DNA from: Chloroflexi bacterium TSY
GTDB taxonomy: Bacteria > Chloroflexota > Anaerolineae > Caldilineales > Caldilineaceae
Direction: 5' to 3'
Length of the DNA stretch: 64,000 nt
NCBI GenBank assembly: GCA_019217005.1
Contig: JAHBNG010000021.1
Span: 62,001 to 126,000 of the forward strand
Under the pieces are notes generated by a model that was not told where the DNA came from, searched no databases, and was given only the letters and a program-made list of their open reading frames with translations. The translations under genes were made by a program, and so were the position numbers. This document shows positions 18,342-27,692 of this stretch, piece after piece (position 1 is the first letter of the stretch; every line of letters starts with the position of its first letter).

Positions 18342-19328
18342 CTACTGTTTGTTCATGAAATACCGAATTGCGTGGAGCGTAACACCGGTTGAAAAGAAAA
18401 TGCTACCCATCACAATCAACATCACGGTGAGAAGACCATGACCAATCGCCAACTGTGCCGTGGCTTGGAAACTACTAATCACGCGCAGACCCATAATGAG
18501 ACCCAGGATCAGAATGGCAAAAGAAAGAACACCAAAGAAAAAGAGTGGTCGCATCTGGAGCACCATCTTCAAGATGCCATCCACCACTTGCATACCGTGT
18601 TTGATGGGATTGCGCTTTGGAGGTTCTTCATAGATGCAGCTGATGGGCACCTCTTGCACACGCAAACCATGCTCTCCAATAGCAAACTGCATCTCAGACT
18701 CAATCGAAAAACCTTGACCGCTAAAGGAAAGCTGACTCGCCGCCCTGGCTGAGAGTGCACGAAAGCCACTTTGAGAATCGCTGAGGGGGACGCCTGAGGC
18801 AACGTTGGTAAACCAGGTTAAAACATGTTGCCCAACTCGACGCCAGTGAGGAATATCGCTCTCTATCTCCATGAAACGAGAACCAACGACTAAATCCGCC
18901 TTGCCGTCTAAGATGGGACGTGCGAGCCGCGGTGTCTCTTCTGGCGCATGTTGCCCATCCCCATCAAGCAAGATAATAACGTTGGCATCAAGTTCTAAAG
19001 CCGCCTTCAGTCCAACTTGAAGGGCCGCGCCCTTGCCACTGTTCTGTGGCATGTTGATCACAATGGCACCTGCTGTACGTGCAATTTGTTCTGTGTCATC
19101 TGTGGAGCCATCATTGACAACGATTACCCTCTCTGTATAACGACTTGCTGTAATAACAACGCTGCCGATAAAGCGTGCTTCGTTGTAGGCTGCAATGAGG
19201 GCAACTGATTTTGCTATTCGATTTATAGGAATATTGTCTGTGTGAGGAAAAATCCCATTTTTGTTCGGTACGGGCGGGACAAAACGGTTGAGAGGGAAGA
19301 CCGTCATCTGTCCATTGTGTAAAGTCAT
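18342..19328 (-). CDS. GT2 dolichyl-phosphate-mannosyltransferase-like protein (duplicate 2)
   Basis: The protein is the same 328 residues as the one at 13974-14960: GT2 domain with VNDGSTDDT and LLDGDGQH, and two C-terminal membrane segments. It lies 11 bases upstream of the second rhamnosyltransferase-like gene. The upstream spacer is also duplicated, so any promoter there is present in both units. Confidence 0.88.
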   Translation of the reverse strand: MTLHNGQMTVFPLNRFVPPVPNKNGIFPHTDNIPINRIAKSVALIAAYNEARFIGSVVITASRYTERVIVVNDGSTDDTEQIARTAGAIVINMPQNSGKGAALQVGLKAALELDANVIILLDGDGQHAPEETPRLARPILDGKADLVVGSRFMEIESDIPHWRRVGQHVLTWFTNVASGVPLSDSQSGFRALSARAASQLSFSGQGFSIESEMQFAIGEHGLRVQEVPISCIYEEPPKRNPIKHGMQVVDGILKMVLQMRPLFFFGVLSFAILILGLIMGLRVISSFQATAQLAIGHGLLTVMLIVMGSIFFSTGVTLHAIRYFMNKQ

Positions 19329-19996
19329 AAAACTACATCCTGTTCACTGAACTTCAAGTAAATAGTGCTTTCTTATGGAATAAGCTGACGCCCTTCATTC
19401 GAAAAGGTTATGGTTGCGAACGTGACCATATATAAGTAGTATTGCCAGCGTATAAGAACGAGCGCATGTGAGACTCTGTTTGGGATGTTTCCAACTGACA
19501 TGCTGCTGCGAGCCATACTTGTTCCTGACCTGCCCAGTTGAACGTGAGGTGACTGTCACCTTCGGGGATAACCTGAACAGTTACCAAAGGTAGCTGTAGG
19601 TCCAACCAGCTTCTCGAGCAAGAATTCATCGGCACAGAACTTTTCGGATAAACACTAGTGTTTTGTCAGATAAGTTATGATACAGGTTGGTCATCAGAAT
19701 CGGTATCCAAAACAGGATAGAAACGCTGGAACTTCTGGCGAGCGAGAGCGGGGGTAAATTGCCATTGAATGGTAGCGGATTGTTCATTGCGCTCGTTGAC
19801 AAGAGCAAGGACAACAGTCTCAAGAAGCTCTTTGGAATCAATGCGGCGATCAAGAACTTGGCGAGTGATAACCGAGAGTTCAATTTCAACCATATTAAGC
19901 CAACTCCCGTTGACGGGGGTATAAACCATCTGAAAGTGCTGAGCCAGAGCGAAAGCTTCCTCAGGCGAAAAGATGGTGTAGAAGGAACTGGGTGAA

Positions 19997-21500
19997 CTTT
20001 ACTTTCTGGTAAAGGCTTGAGTGACAAAGGGCAAACCGAAAGGGGGCGGAAAAAAGAATCCACCCTGAAAAAACGGGATAAAATGTAAAAATAGTGCTCG
20101 GCTAGTTTAAGCAGCGGCATTGAGGCGGCGATGAGCGAGAACGCCTTTAGGTAAATGGTGTGAAACCGAGGCCTTTTTCCGAAAGTCAGGGTCGAGTTGG
20201 TCGGGAGTTGGAAAAAGAGCACTCGAGAGAACGCGGCGCAGCCTGCCGGGAGTGGCTTGAGGCTCTCGATCCCAGTAGCCAGTCGGTATGGGAGGAAGAG
20301 AAGCGGCTAAATGGGAAAGAAGATTGCCAGCCAGCAGCCCCAGTTCAGGTAAGCGGAAACAAGCCTCATCGGCATGAACAAATTGACGATGTAAGCCAAT
20401 CATCTGCTTGGAAGCCAAGGGGGGAGGTTCAACAGGCCAGCGTTCCAGGTAGACAAGATAAATGGTTTCAGGCTGCAAAGTCATAACGGTCGCCAAAACC
20501 AAAGGTGTGTTGTAGGCCGGATCCTGAATGACGTAAATCGAGTAGGTACGGTTGGCTGTATCCACCTTGGTTGTTCTGGGGACGAGATTGTGCCATGCTT
20601 GATAGCAAATCAGGCGACCACTATAGAGAAAGCGACCAGACGAGTCCGGAGTTGTAGCCTCGAGTCGCTTTCCTTATAGCTGCGAGAGAGCGGACGCACA
20701 ATATCACCATATTCAGGTGGTCTGCCTTTTTCTTTGCGTTTGGGGAACTCATTGCGGCGCACTGTGCAGTTAATGGCTTCCCGCAGGACAAATCGGTCTA
20801 TGCCGCTTTCTAGCATTTCTCTGATTGTAAACCCGGCATCGACCACCGCCACTTCGTCTGACTCCAGTGATTTCTTCGTCTCTTTCAGCAGCTTTTTCCG
20901 AAACTCACTTTCCTTTGTTCCAACCGTGCATCTCATGATTGCCTTGAGCAGTGGCACTCGCTTCCCGCCTATCTCCCCCGAGCTTATCATCACTCCAAAG
21001 ATGAGCGCGGGCAATGCCCGACGAGCCGTTGAGTTATAGAGTCGGTTCACTTTCCCTTGCAGCTTCGGTCGCCAGAACCCTGTGATATCTATGCTTTTCA
21101 CTCGGTACCCTTCTAACTTTTTTGCCTCCCATTCCCCTTTCCACTCCACTTCTTCTTGCCACGACCCCAGCAGACTTGTGATATCCCATGATCCATATCG
21201 AAAGCTCCACCAGCTTCGCCGGAGCTCCTCATCTTCAAACCCGCTTTCTTTCAATGCGCTATGGATTGCTCCTCGACTTTTCAGAAACGACCCATTCAGC
21301 ATTGCCCACATCAGACGCATTACATTTACGTTTGTTCCCATCGGCGTTACTTGCAATACATTCATCAGTACTGCTATAGTTATTTCTGGCGCGGTTAGCA
21401 TTCCTTCCTCCTTTTTGGGTTCTCTACCTTTAGGATGAACTGCTAACCGCTTTTTGTCACATTTCTCACCTCATCTCTTTTCTTTTACCAGAAAGTAAAG
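19997..21500 (-). mobile_element. ISa copy 3 (frameshifted)
   Basis: About 1504 bp with 17-bp ends CTTTACTTTCTGGTAAA and a 5-bp duplication GTGAA (19992-19996 and 21501-21505). It is inserted in the IS630 transposase C-terminal code. Confidence 0.92.
20107..21401 (-). pseudogene. ISa transposase with one-base deletion
   Basis: The frame is intact from 21401 to about 20672, where CTTTCC stands in place of CTTTCCC. The rest continues in another frame (20107-20565). Otherwise it matches the intact 431-residue protein. Confidence 0.88.
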
Positions 21501-21505
21501 GTGAA

Positions 21506-22358
21506 TGAATGTTGAGATTATCCTGAACAATCTGTAATGAATCGGCATCAGGATTGTGTTTCGTTTTGAGATCATGCATGAAGCGAGCATACTCTTGGCC
21601 TCTGCGCCGTTCGGTAATCTGAACAACCCGCTGTCCAGTGTGTGGCTGGTAAGCAATCAAGATGTAACAGATGCCCTTGCGTTCATAGTGATGATCATAG
21701 CGCCATTTCTTGCCTGGTTTCATCTCAATCGGCACGATTGTATCGCCCAAGAGCTGACAAGGTTTTTCATCGTAACACCCACCAGAGAGGATTCTTGGGG
21801 TCATAGGGCTGTGCATAGAGGTCCAAGATTTGTTCCATGTGCCACAAGTATGTAGGTGTTAACTTTCCGATACACCACTGCACCTTCAAATGGGGTTTCA
21901 GTTCGTTTTTTTTTCAGAATTTCACTCACGGTTTCATGCGAAATGTCTTCCACAAACTTTAACTCAACCGCTGTGGTTGCTAGCAGCCTTAAAGTCCATC
22001 GGCTTCGCCCATCTGGTCCTTTCGTACACGCTAGTGCCGTGATTTTGGCTCTGGCTTCGTTACTAATCTCGACTGGTCGTCCGCTTCTTGGCCTCTCTTC
22101 TAGGGCTTTGGTTAGCCCTTCCGTCACATATCTTTTGCGGATTCGCACCACCGTTGCTCGCGTCACTCCCACTCGTTCCATGATTTCTCTGTCTGTTTTT
22201 CCTCCATCTGACAAGAGCAGAATATGTGCCCTTCTTATCTTTCTTACGTTCTCTTTTCCTTTTGCCGTTATTCGCCTTAATTCATTTCTGTCTTTATCAC
22301 TTAGTTTAACTTTATATACTTGCTTCATTTCTCTCTGCCTCCTCGTTTTTTTAGTCAC
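21506..22358 (-). pseudogene. IS630 transposase, HTH part and start of catalytic part
   Basis: Two frames are visible. 21801-22358 carries the HTH domain (VKLSDKDRNELRRITAKG, DREIMERVGVTRATVVRIRK) and then runs out of frame after an A9 run (T-run 21906-21914). 21506-21816 carries the catalytic start (YDEKPCQLLGDTIVP, HYERKGICYI, IVQDNLNIH). The copy at 35477 has A7 at the same place; A8 would keep the canonical frame, so both copies are shifted there. Confidence 0.8.
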
Positions 22359-22410
22359 TTTCTGGCAGAGTTTACCGTATTATAACTTATCTGACAAAAC
22401 ACTAGGAGTC

Positions 22411-22489
22411 GTTGACATTTGACAGCTCTCCTCAGAGAAATCACCGCCCAAAGTGACCAACGCTCTGAGAGCGCACTCTAAATGTCAAC
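22411..22489. repeat. MITE-E copy 1
   Basis: 79 bp bounded by GTTGACATTT and AAATGTCAAC, with an inner inverted pair CTCTCCTCAGAG / CTCTGAGAGCG. A second copy with the same flanking words (GGAG before, AGAACCTA after) is at 43347-43425. No coding capacity. Confidence 0.7.
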
Positions 22490-22856
22490 AGAACCTAAAT
22501 GAGAATGCTATGTACTGACATAATGATTGAGATTGTTGAATACAAATCTGAATGGGATGAAGAGCTGTGTGCAAAGAAGAGGTTAAAAGTTGGAGCGTAG
22601 TAACAAACTGTCAGCAATACGATTTGTTTAGTAACTATATCTAATAAATAGAATGTTATTTATTGCGAAATGCTTACAATCGAGACAGGCTTTTCGTTTG
22701 CAAAGTATAGAACGATTCGGCATAAAATGTCTTACGTTATTCTTACAAAAGTACAAGTAAATGACGATTGCGGAAGAAACTGTACTTCGGCGTATCTCTG
22801 CCGCTTTTTATTCGTCAAACTAGATGGAAGTTTTAGCAGTTCACAGGTTATTGAAT
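22490..22856. other. Intergenic, no gene seen
   Basis: AT-rich stretch of 367 bases between MITE-E and the phosphatase gene. It must hold the phosphatase promoter, but I see no strong -35/-10 pair and no clear ribosome site before the ATG at 22857. A longer start at 22824 is possible. Confidence 0.4.
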
Positions 22857-23417
22857 ATGTTTAGAAAGTTAACGCCATCCATCTTATTTGTTTGTACTGC
22901 CAATCAGGTCCGTTCGCCAATGGCTGCAGCTCTATTCCAGTCATTGGTTGATAAGCAATTTAAAGGAGAGAAACGAGCAACCCATGCATTCCACGTTTCG
23001 ATCAACAAACCAATCAAAGAGTCCGCAAGCGAGACAGGTATTGTGTGGACGATTGAGTCCGCTGGGATATGGGCCAGACCAGGACGCCCTGCAAGCACAT
23101 TCATGCGTCAAGTTGCATGGGAGTGGGGTCTGGATCTAAATCAACATCGGACGCGTAGGATTGAACAACTCTATCCGCTCGACCGTTTCGATCTGATTTT
23201 GACCATGGATCGAGGGCAACGGGAAGCGCTGACGGCTAGTTTTCCGACTCTCGAAGATCGGATCTATTTGCTAACTGAAATGGCCGGTGCGGAATATGAT
23301 GTAAAGGATCCCGTTGGCGGCGCGCTCGATGCGTTTCGAATCACAGCAAGTGAGTTAGAGAGACTCGTCTCATACGGATTTATAGAGATTTGTAAATATA
23401 CTATCTACAGCGAATAA
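22857..23417 (+). CDS. Low-molecular-weight protein tyrosine phosphatase-like
   Basis: About 186 residues from the ATG at 22857. The N-terminus SILFVCTANQVRSPMAAALF gives the CX5R(S) phosphate loop (Cys13, Arg19), and KDPVGGALDAF near residue 140 is the DP acid loop. A roughly 35-residue insertion (EKRATHAFHVSINKP) separates the P-loop from the TIESAGIWARPGRPAS segment, which also matches LMW-PTPs. In polysaccharide loci such proteins (Wzb/Etp type) dephosphorylate tyrosine kinases controlling chain export; no partner kinase is in this window. It faces the polysaccharide genes and was probably part of that locus. Confidence 0.82.
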   Translation: MFRKLTPSILFVCTANQVRSPMAAALFQSLVDKQFKGEKRATHAFHVSINKPIKESASETGIVWTIESAGIWARPGRPASTFMRQVAWEWGLDLNQHRTRRIEQLYPLDRFDLILTMDRGQREALTASFPTLEDRIYLLTEMAGAEYDVKDPVGGALDAFRITASELERLVSYGFIEICKYTIYSE

Positions 23418-23459
23418 GCACATCGTCAACGTCGCTGTCCAAAGTTGACAAGGCTTTAT

Positions 23460-24963
23460 CTTTACTTTCTGGTAAAAGAAAAGAGATGAGGTGAGAAATG
23501 TGACAAAAAGCGGTTAGCAGTTCATCCTAAAGGTAGAGAACCCAAAAAGGAGGAAGGAATGCTAACCGCGCCAGAAATAACTATAGCAGTACTGATGAAT
23601 GTATTGCAAGTAACGCCGATGGGAACAAACGTAAATGTAATGCGTCTGATGTGGGCAATGCTGAATGGGTCGTTTCTGAAAAGTCGAGGAGCAATCCATA
23701 GCGCATTGAAAGAAAGCGGGTTTGAAGATGAGGAGCTCCGGCGAAGCTGGTGGAGCTTTCGATATGGATCATGGGATATCACAAGTCTGCTGGGGTCGTG
23801 GCAAGAAGAAGTGGAGTGGAAAGGGGAATGGGAGGCAAAAAAGTTAGAAGGGTACCGAGTGAAAAGCATAGATATCACAGGGTTCTGGCGACCGAAGCTG
23901 CAAGGGAAAGTGAACCGACTCTATAACTCAACGGCTCGTCGGGCATTGCCCGCGCTCATCTTTGGAGTGATGATAAGCTCGGGGGAGATAGGCGGGAAGC
24001 GAGTGCCACTGCTCAAGGCAATCATGAGATGCACGGTTGGAACAAAGGAAAGTGAGTTTCGGAAAAAGCTGCTGACAGAGACGAAGAAATCACTGGAGTC
24101 AGACGAAGTGGCGGTGGTCGATGCCGGGTTTACAATCAGAGAAATGCTAGAAAGCGGCATCGACCGATTTGTCCTGCGGGAAGCCATTAACTGCACAGTG
24201 CGCCGCAATGAGTTCCCCAAACGCAAAGAAAAAGGCAGACCACCTGAATATGGTGATATTGTGCGTCCGCTCTCTCGCAGCTATAAGGGAAAGCGACTCG
24301 AGGCTACAACTCCGGACTCGTCTGGTCGCTTTCTCTATAGTGGTCGCCTGATTTGCTATCAAGCATGGCACAATCTCGTCCCCAGAACAACCAAGGTGGA
24401 TACAGCCAACCGTACCTACTCGATTTACGTCATTCAGGATCCGGCCTACAACACACCTTTGGTTTTGGCGACCGTTATGACTTTGCAGCCTGAAACCATT
24501 TATCTTGTCTACCTGGAACGCTGGCCTGTTGAACCTCCCCCCTTGGCTTCCAAGCAGATGATTGGCTTACATCGTCAATTTGTTCATGCCGATGAGGCTT
24601 GTTTCCGCTTACCTGAACTGGGGCTGCTGGCTGGCAATCTTCTTTCCCATTTAGCCGCTTCTCTTCCTCCCATACCGACTGGCTACTGGGATCGAGAGCC
24701 TCAATCCACTCCCGGCAGGCTGCGCCGTGTTCTCTCGAGTGCTCTTTTTCCAACTCCTGACCAACTCGACCCTGACTTTCGGAAAAAGGCCTCGGTTTCA
24801 CACCATTTCCCTAAAGGCGTTCTCGCTCATCGCCGCCTCAATGCCGCTGCTTAAACTAGCCGAGCACTATTTTTACATTTTATCCCGTTTTTTCAGGGTG
24901 GATTCTTTTTTCCGCCCCTTTCGGTTTGCCCTTTGTCACTCAAGCCTTTACCAGAAAGTAAAG
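23460..24963 (+). mobile_element. ISa copy 4, intact, inverted
   Basis: 1504 bp with perfect 17-bp ends. No matching 5-bp duplication is visible (TTTAT left, TTTTT right), so one flank may have been rearranged. It lies in opposite orientation to copies 1-3, only 13 bases from MITE-B copy 2. Confidence 0.9.
23559..24854 (+). CDS. ISa transposase (intact, 431 aa)
   Basis: The protein has the same 431 residues as the protein at 15739-17034, with the ATG preceded by an AAAGGAGGAAGGA ribosome site (about 23545-23557). Intact frame and ends make this a candidate autonomous element. Confidence 0.88.
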   Translation: MLTAPEITIAVLMNVLQVTPMGTNVNVMRLMWAMLNGSFLKSRGAIHSALKESGFEDEELRRSWWSFRYGSWDITSLLGSWQEEVEWKGEWEAKKLEGYRVKSIDITGFWRPKLQGKVNRLYNSTARRALPALIFGVMISSGEIGGKRVPLLKAIMRCTVGTKESEFRKKLLTETKKSLESDEVAVVDAGFTIREMLESGIDRFVLREAINCTVRRNEFPKRKEKGRPPEYGDIVRPLSRSYKGKRLEATTPDSSGRFLYSGRLICYQAWHNLVPRTTKVDTANRTYSIYVIQDPAYNTPLVLATVMTLQPETIYLVYLERWPVEPPPLASKQMIGLHRQFVHADEACFRLPELGLLAGNLLSHLAASLPPIPTGYWDREPQSTPGRLRRVLSSALFPTPDQLDPDFRKKASVSHHFPKGVLAHRRLNAAA

Positions 24964-24976
24964 TTTTTTATAGTAT

Positions 24977-25191
24977 CAGTAGATCCAAATTTGGCGTTTT
25001 TGGCGATTTTCAGTCGAGATTGCAGGGATTTTGGAGTCATTTATTCAGATTTCGGTTACAGAAAACAACCTATTTCATATCTGAAAATCGCCCAAATCTA
25101 ACGCAAAAACTAGATATCGACCGGCAAATTTGTATTTATGTCAACTGTTTAGCCAGAATTCTCTCTCAAAACCTGAAATTTGGATCTACTG
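24977..25191. mobile_element. MITE-B copy 2 (215 bp)
   Basis: Same length and ends as copy 1, flanked by AGTAT (24972-24976, 25192-25196). The flanks beyond (TTTTTTATAGTAT left, AGTATAGGAA right) also match copy 1, so a larger segment around it is repeated in the window. Confidence 0.9.
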
Positions 25192-25290
25192 AGTATAGGA
25201 AAGTATAAATATCAGCAGCGAGACAAGGCCCGATTCCAGCTAATGGCTGACGGCTGATAGCTGAAAGCTTTTTTTACGAGAAGAATTATT

Positions 25291-27372
25291 GTGTTGCACA
25301 TAGTCAGACAGAATTTGCGCTCAATTCATTTTGCTCTTTTTTATCTGCTCTTCTTTATTGCCGCCGAGGCGGTTTCATTGTTGCTCGGTACAGAAAGTGG
25401 ACTAATTGCTTATGCACTTGCAATGTGTGTCCTGTTCATACATGTCTCAACAACACGACAAGTGGCAAACAGCCGCTTTGCACTCAGCCTGACTTTGCTA
25501 CCAATTGCGCGTATGATGGGGCTGCTGCTGCCCTATGTCGATCTTCCACCACTGATTTGGCTCAGTACCACAGGCATTGTCTTGTTCACAATTGCGGTGT
25601 TAATTGTTCGAATGCTCAACCTGTCCTGGCGCAGTGTTGGACTTTATCTACAAGACTTTTCTCTCCAACTGATGGGAATTTTAATTGGTCTAATATTTGG
25701 TCTATTGGAGTATCTGCTGCTGCAACCGGCTCCCATTTGGTCACTCTCTACATCGAACACCACGATCATCAGTGTATTTCTCGCGTTGCTTGCAATCGGT
25801 ATCTCCTTAGAATTAGTTTTCCACGGCATTATGCAAACGACAGCTGTAGATATTTTAGGGCGTTTTGGTATTATCTATATTGCTTCCCTTTTTGCCCTTT
25901 TTCATTTTGGACTAATATCCACAGATCAAAATATTTTGTCAGTTTTCTTAGCTCTGGGAATCGGTCTGATTTTTGGCTGGCTGGTCTACAAGTCGGCCAG
26001 TATGATTGGTGTAGGGCTTGCACATGGGCTGCGTTACGCAATGCTCTTTCTCATCATGCCTCTTTTGTTTGCGCAGGGATTGCTTCCTGTTTGGTTAGCT
26101 CCTGAGGCAATCATACAAATTGATACTTTGAGTGGGTTTGCTGTTCAGTCAAATCTGGTTCGTGTGGCGCTCGCCAGCGAGGAGCCAAAAAGTGGTCTAG
26201 AGCAACAATCCCCTACCGCTACTGTTCGTCCAGACCAATTAACAGCAAGTCCCACTGTGATTCCACAGCGACAAAATACATCAACTGTGACTGCCCCCTC
26301 GTTCGACATATCGTCAACTCTGTCATCAACGATGACGGTAACCCAAACGGCATCCCCAACTTTGACTCTTTCTCTAGGTGATGTCATCACCAGCTTCGGA
26401 AATCTGGCCACACTCAAGCCAGCCGCACAGGGTAACGTCACAGAAACACTGTTGTTATCACAACTGTCTGCAATACCAACATCAGCACAGAATCCTGAAA
26501 TCGAGACACCAATCCCAACAGAGACACCGACCGCTACCGTGGAGGCCACTCATACATCCACATCAACATCTACATTGGCCCCGACCGAAACACCAGTTCC
26601 GACAGAGACCCCGACCCCTACCGTGGAGGCCACTCACACATCCACGCCAACATCTACATTGACCCCTACCGAAACACCAGTTCCGACAGAGACCCCGACC
26701 CCTACCGTGGAGGCCACTCACACATCCACACCAACATCTACATTGGCTCCTATCGAAACACCAGTTCCGACAGAGACCCCGACCCCTACCGTGGAGGCCA
26801 CTCATACATCCACGCCAACATCTACATTGACCCCTACCGAAACACCAGTTCCGACAGAGACCCCGACCCCTACCGTGGAGGCCACTCACACATCCACACC
26901 AACATCTACATTGGCTCCTACCGAGACACCAGTTCCAACAGAGACCCCGACCCCTACCGTGGAAGCCACTCATACATCCACGTCAACATCTACCCTGACT
27001 CCGACTGAGATACCAACGAGTACGCCTAGCCCAACCCCCGAGCCGCCGATTGTTTTGATCGCACCGACTGATGGGGTGAGCAGTCTAAGTGATCTAGAAT
27101 TTCAGTGGGTAACCACTCTGAATCTTGCTTCAGATCAACAGCTTGAACTGGTCTTCTGGCAGGCGGGAGAAGATCCTCTGCGAGACGGGGTAGGCGTTTT
27201 GCTGGCACCTAACACGCAGAAGATTACGATACAATTGAATAAACTTGACATCATCCTTGGAGATCGCTTCGAGCCAGGAAACTATCAATGGGGGTTACTG
27301 CTGGCGCAGACAAATCCAGATTATGTTAGATTAGGCCTTGTGAGTGATATACGTGGGCTGACGTATCGATGA
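25291..27372 (+). CDS. CPBP-like membrane protein with Thr/Pro repeat stalk
   Basis: A 693-residue protein from a GTG start. Residues 1-285 hold about eight membrane segments and a weak CPBP (CAAX protease and bacteriocin-processing) pattern: ELVFHG near 174, FALFHFG near 204, GLAHGLRY near 243. The usual EExxxR motif is degraded, so protease activity is doubtful. Residues about 300-400 are Ser/Thr/Pro-rich. Residues 405-570 are six copies of a 28-residue Thr/Pro/Glu repeat (84 bp each). Residues about 580-693 form a beta-rich domain ([20 protein letters not shown]) like fibronectin-type surface modules. The product probably displays that domain outside the cell on a stalk. It stands alone between MITE-B and uxaC. 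Confidence 0.7.
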   Translation: MLHIVRQNLRSIHFALFYLLFFIAAEAVSLLLGTESGLIAYALAMCVLFIHVSTTRQVANSRFALSLTLLPIARMMGLLLPYVDLPPLIWLSTTGIVLFTIAVLIVRMLNLSWRSVGLYLQDFSLQLMGILIGLIFGLLEYLLLQPAPIWSLSTSNTTIISVFLALLAIGISLELVFHGIMQTTAVDILGRFGIIYIASLFALFHFGLISTDQNILSVFLALGIGLIFGWLVYKSASMIGVGLAHGLRYAMLFLIMPLLFAQGLLPVWLAPEAIIQIDTLSGFAVQSNLVRVALASEEPKSGLEQQSPTATVRPDQLTASPTVIPQRQNTSTVTAPSFDISSTLSSTMTVTQTASPTLTLSLGDVITSFGNLATLKPAAQGNVTETLLLSQLSAIPTSAQNPEIETPIPTETPTATVEATHTSTSTSTLAPTETPVPTETPTPTVEATHTSTPTSTLTPTETPVPTETPTPTVEATHTSTPTSTLAPIETPVPTETPTPTVEATHTSTPTSTLTPTETPVPTETPTPTVEATHTSTPTSTLAPTETPVPTETPTPTVEATHTSTSTSTLTPTEIPTSTPSPTPEPPIVLIAPTDGVSSLSDLEFQWVTTLNLASDQQLELVFWQAGEDPLRDGVGVLLAPNTQKITIQLNKLDIILGDRFEPGNYQWGLLLAQTNPDYVRLGLVSDIRGLTYR
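26503..27000 (+). repeat. 84-bp tandem repeats coding a Thr/Pro stalk
   Basis: About six in-frame copies of an 84-bp unit encode 28 residues of the type [17 protein letters not shown] followed by [10 protein letters not shown](A/T). Two unit variants alternate (TLA and TLT), which suggests growth by duplication of a pair. Copy number is likely variable between strains. Confidence 0.95.
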
Positions 27373-27692
27373 TTCACAGGCCATGGACAAAGTGTACTGA
27401 AAGGAGCGACAAAGGCACTAATCTGGGCCAGCGGGCCGACTGTCCACGAAGGTGAACAGCCCCGATTGAGTTTACGACAGTGGACGTTCGGCACCGCCCT
27501 GAATATAGTCTTATAGTGGGCACTGCCATAAACTTAAAATCAATTTAACTGCTTTCCGTCGGGTAGAGCCAGCGGATTAGAACCTAGCCGAAAAGTGGTT
27601 GTGAGTCCGACCAGCTTCTCGAGCAAGAATGCATTACCGCAGAACTTTTCAGATAAGCACTAAAGTCCCATGAGCGAGTACAGTATAATCGA
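27373..27692. other. Intergenic spacer with MITE-D
   Basis: 320 bases between converging genes. The left 200 bases hold an imperfect hairpin (ACTGTCCAC near 27439 with ACAGTGGAC near 27477) and no gene. MITE-D occupies 27580-27660. Confidence 0.5.
27580..27660. mobile_element. MITE-D copy (81 bp), TA-flanked
   Basis: Starts GAACCTAGCCGAAAAGTGG and ends ACTTTTCAGATAAGCAC, imperfect inverted ends, with TA on both sides (27578-27579, 27661-27662). TA target use is typical of IS630/Tc1-type systems. Another full copy is at 36713-36794. Confidence 0.75.

Larger units (their letters stand above)
17134..21500. repeat. Tandem duplication, unit 2
   Basis: Second copy of the 4.37-kb unit: two GT2 genes (17266-18330, 18342-19328), spacer, IS630 fragment and ISa copy 3. 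The GT2 part is indistinguishable from unit 1. The ISa copies of the two units differ at about ten positions, including a frameshift in copy 3. Confidence 0.9.
19658..22402 (-). mobile_element. IS630-family element, copy 1, split by ISa copy 3
   Basis: The ends GTGTTTTGTCAGATAAGTTA (19658) and its complement ending at 22402 are each flanked by TA (19656-19657, 22403-22404), as expected for IS630/Tc1-type elements. ISa copy 3 lies inside, with the duplication GTGAA. Reading across the ISa, the two halves give the same element as the one at 35477-36710. Confidence 0.9.

Noticed and set aside
26563..26973. A 136-codon Cys/Gly/Arg-rich frame on the minus strand that looks like a repeated Cys-rich peptide
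   Set aside because: It is the antisense of the Thr/Pro repeats of the gene at 25291-27372; its periodicity is that of the 84-bp repeat and there is no ribosome site.
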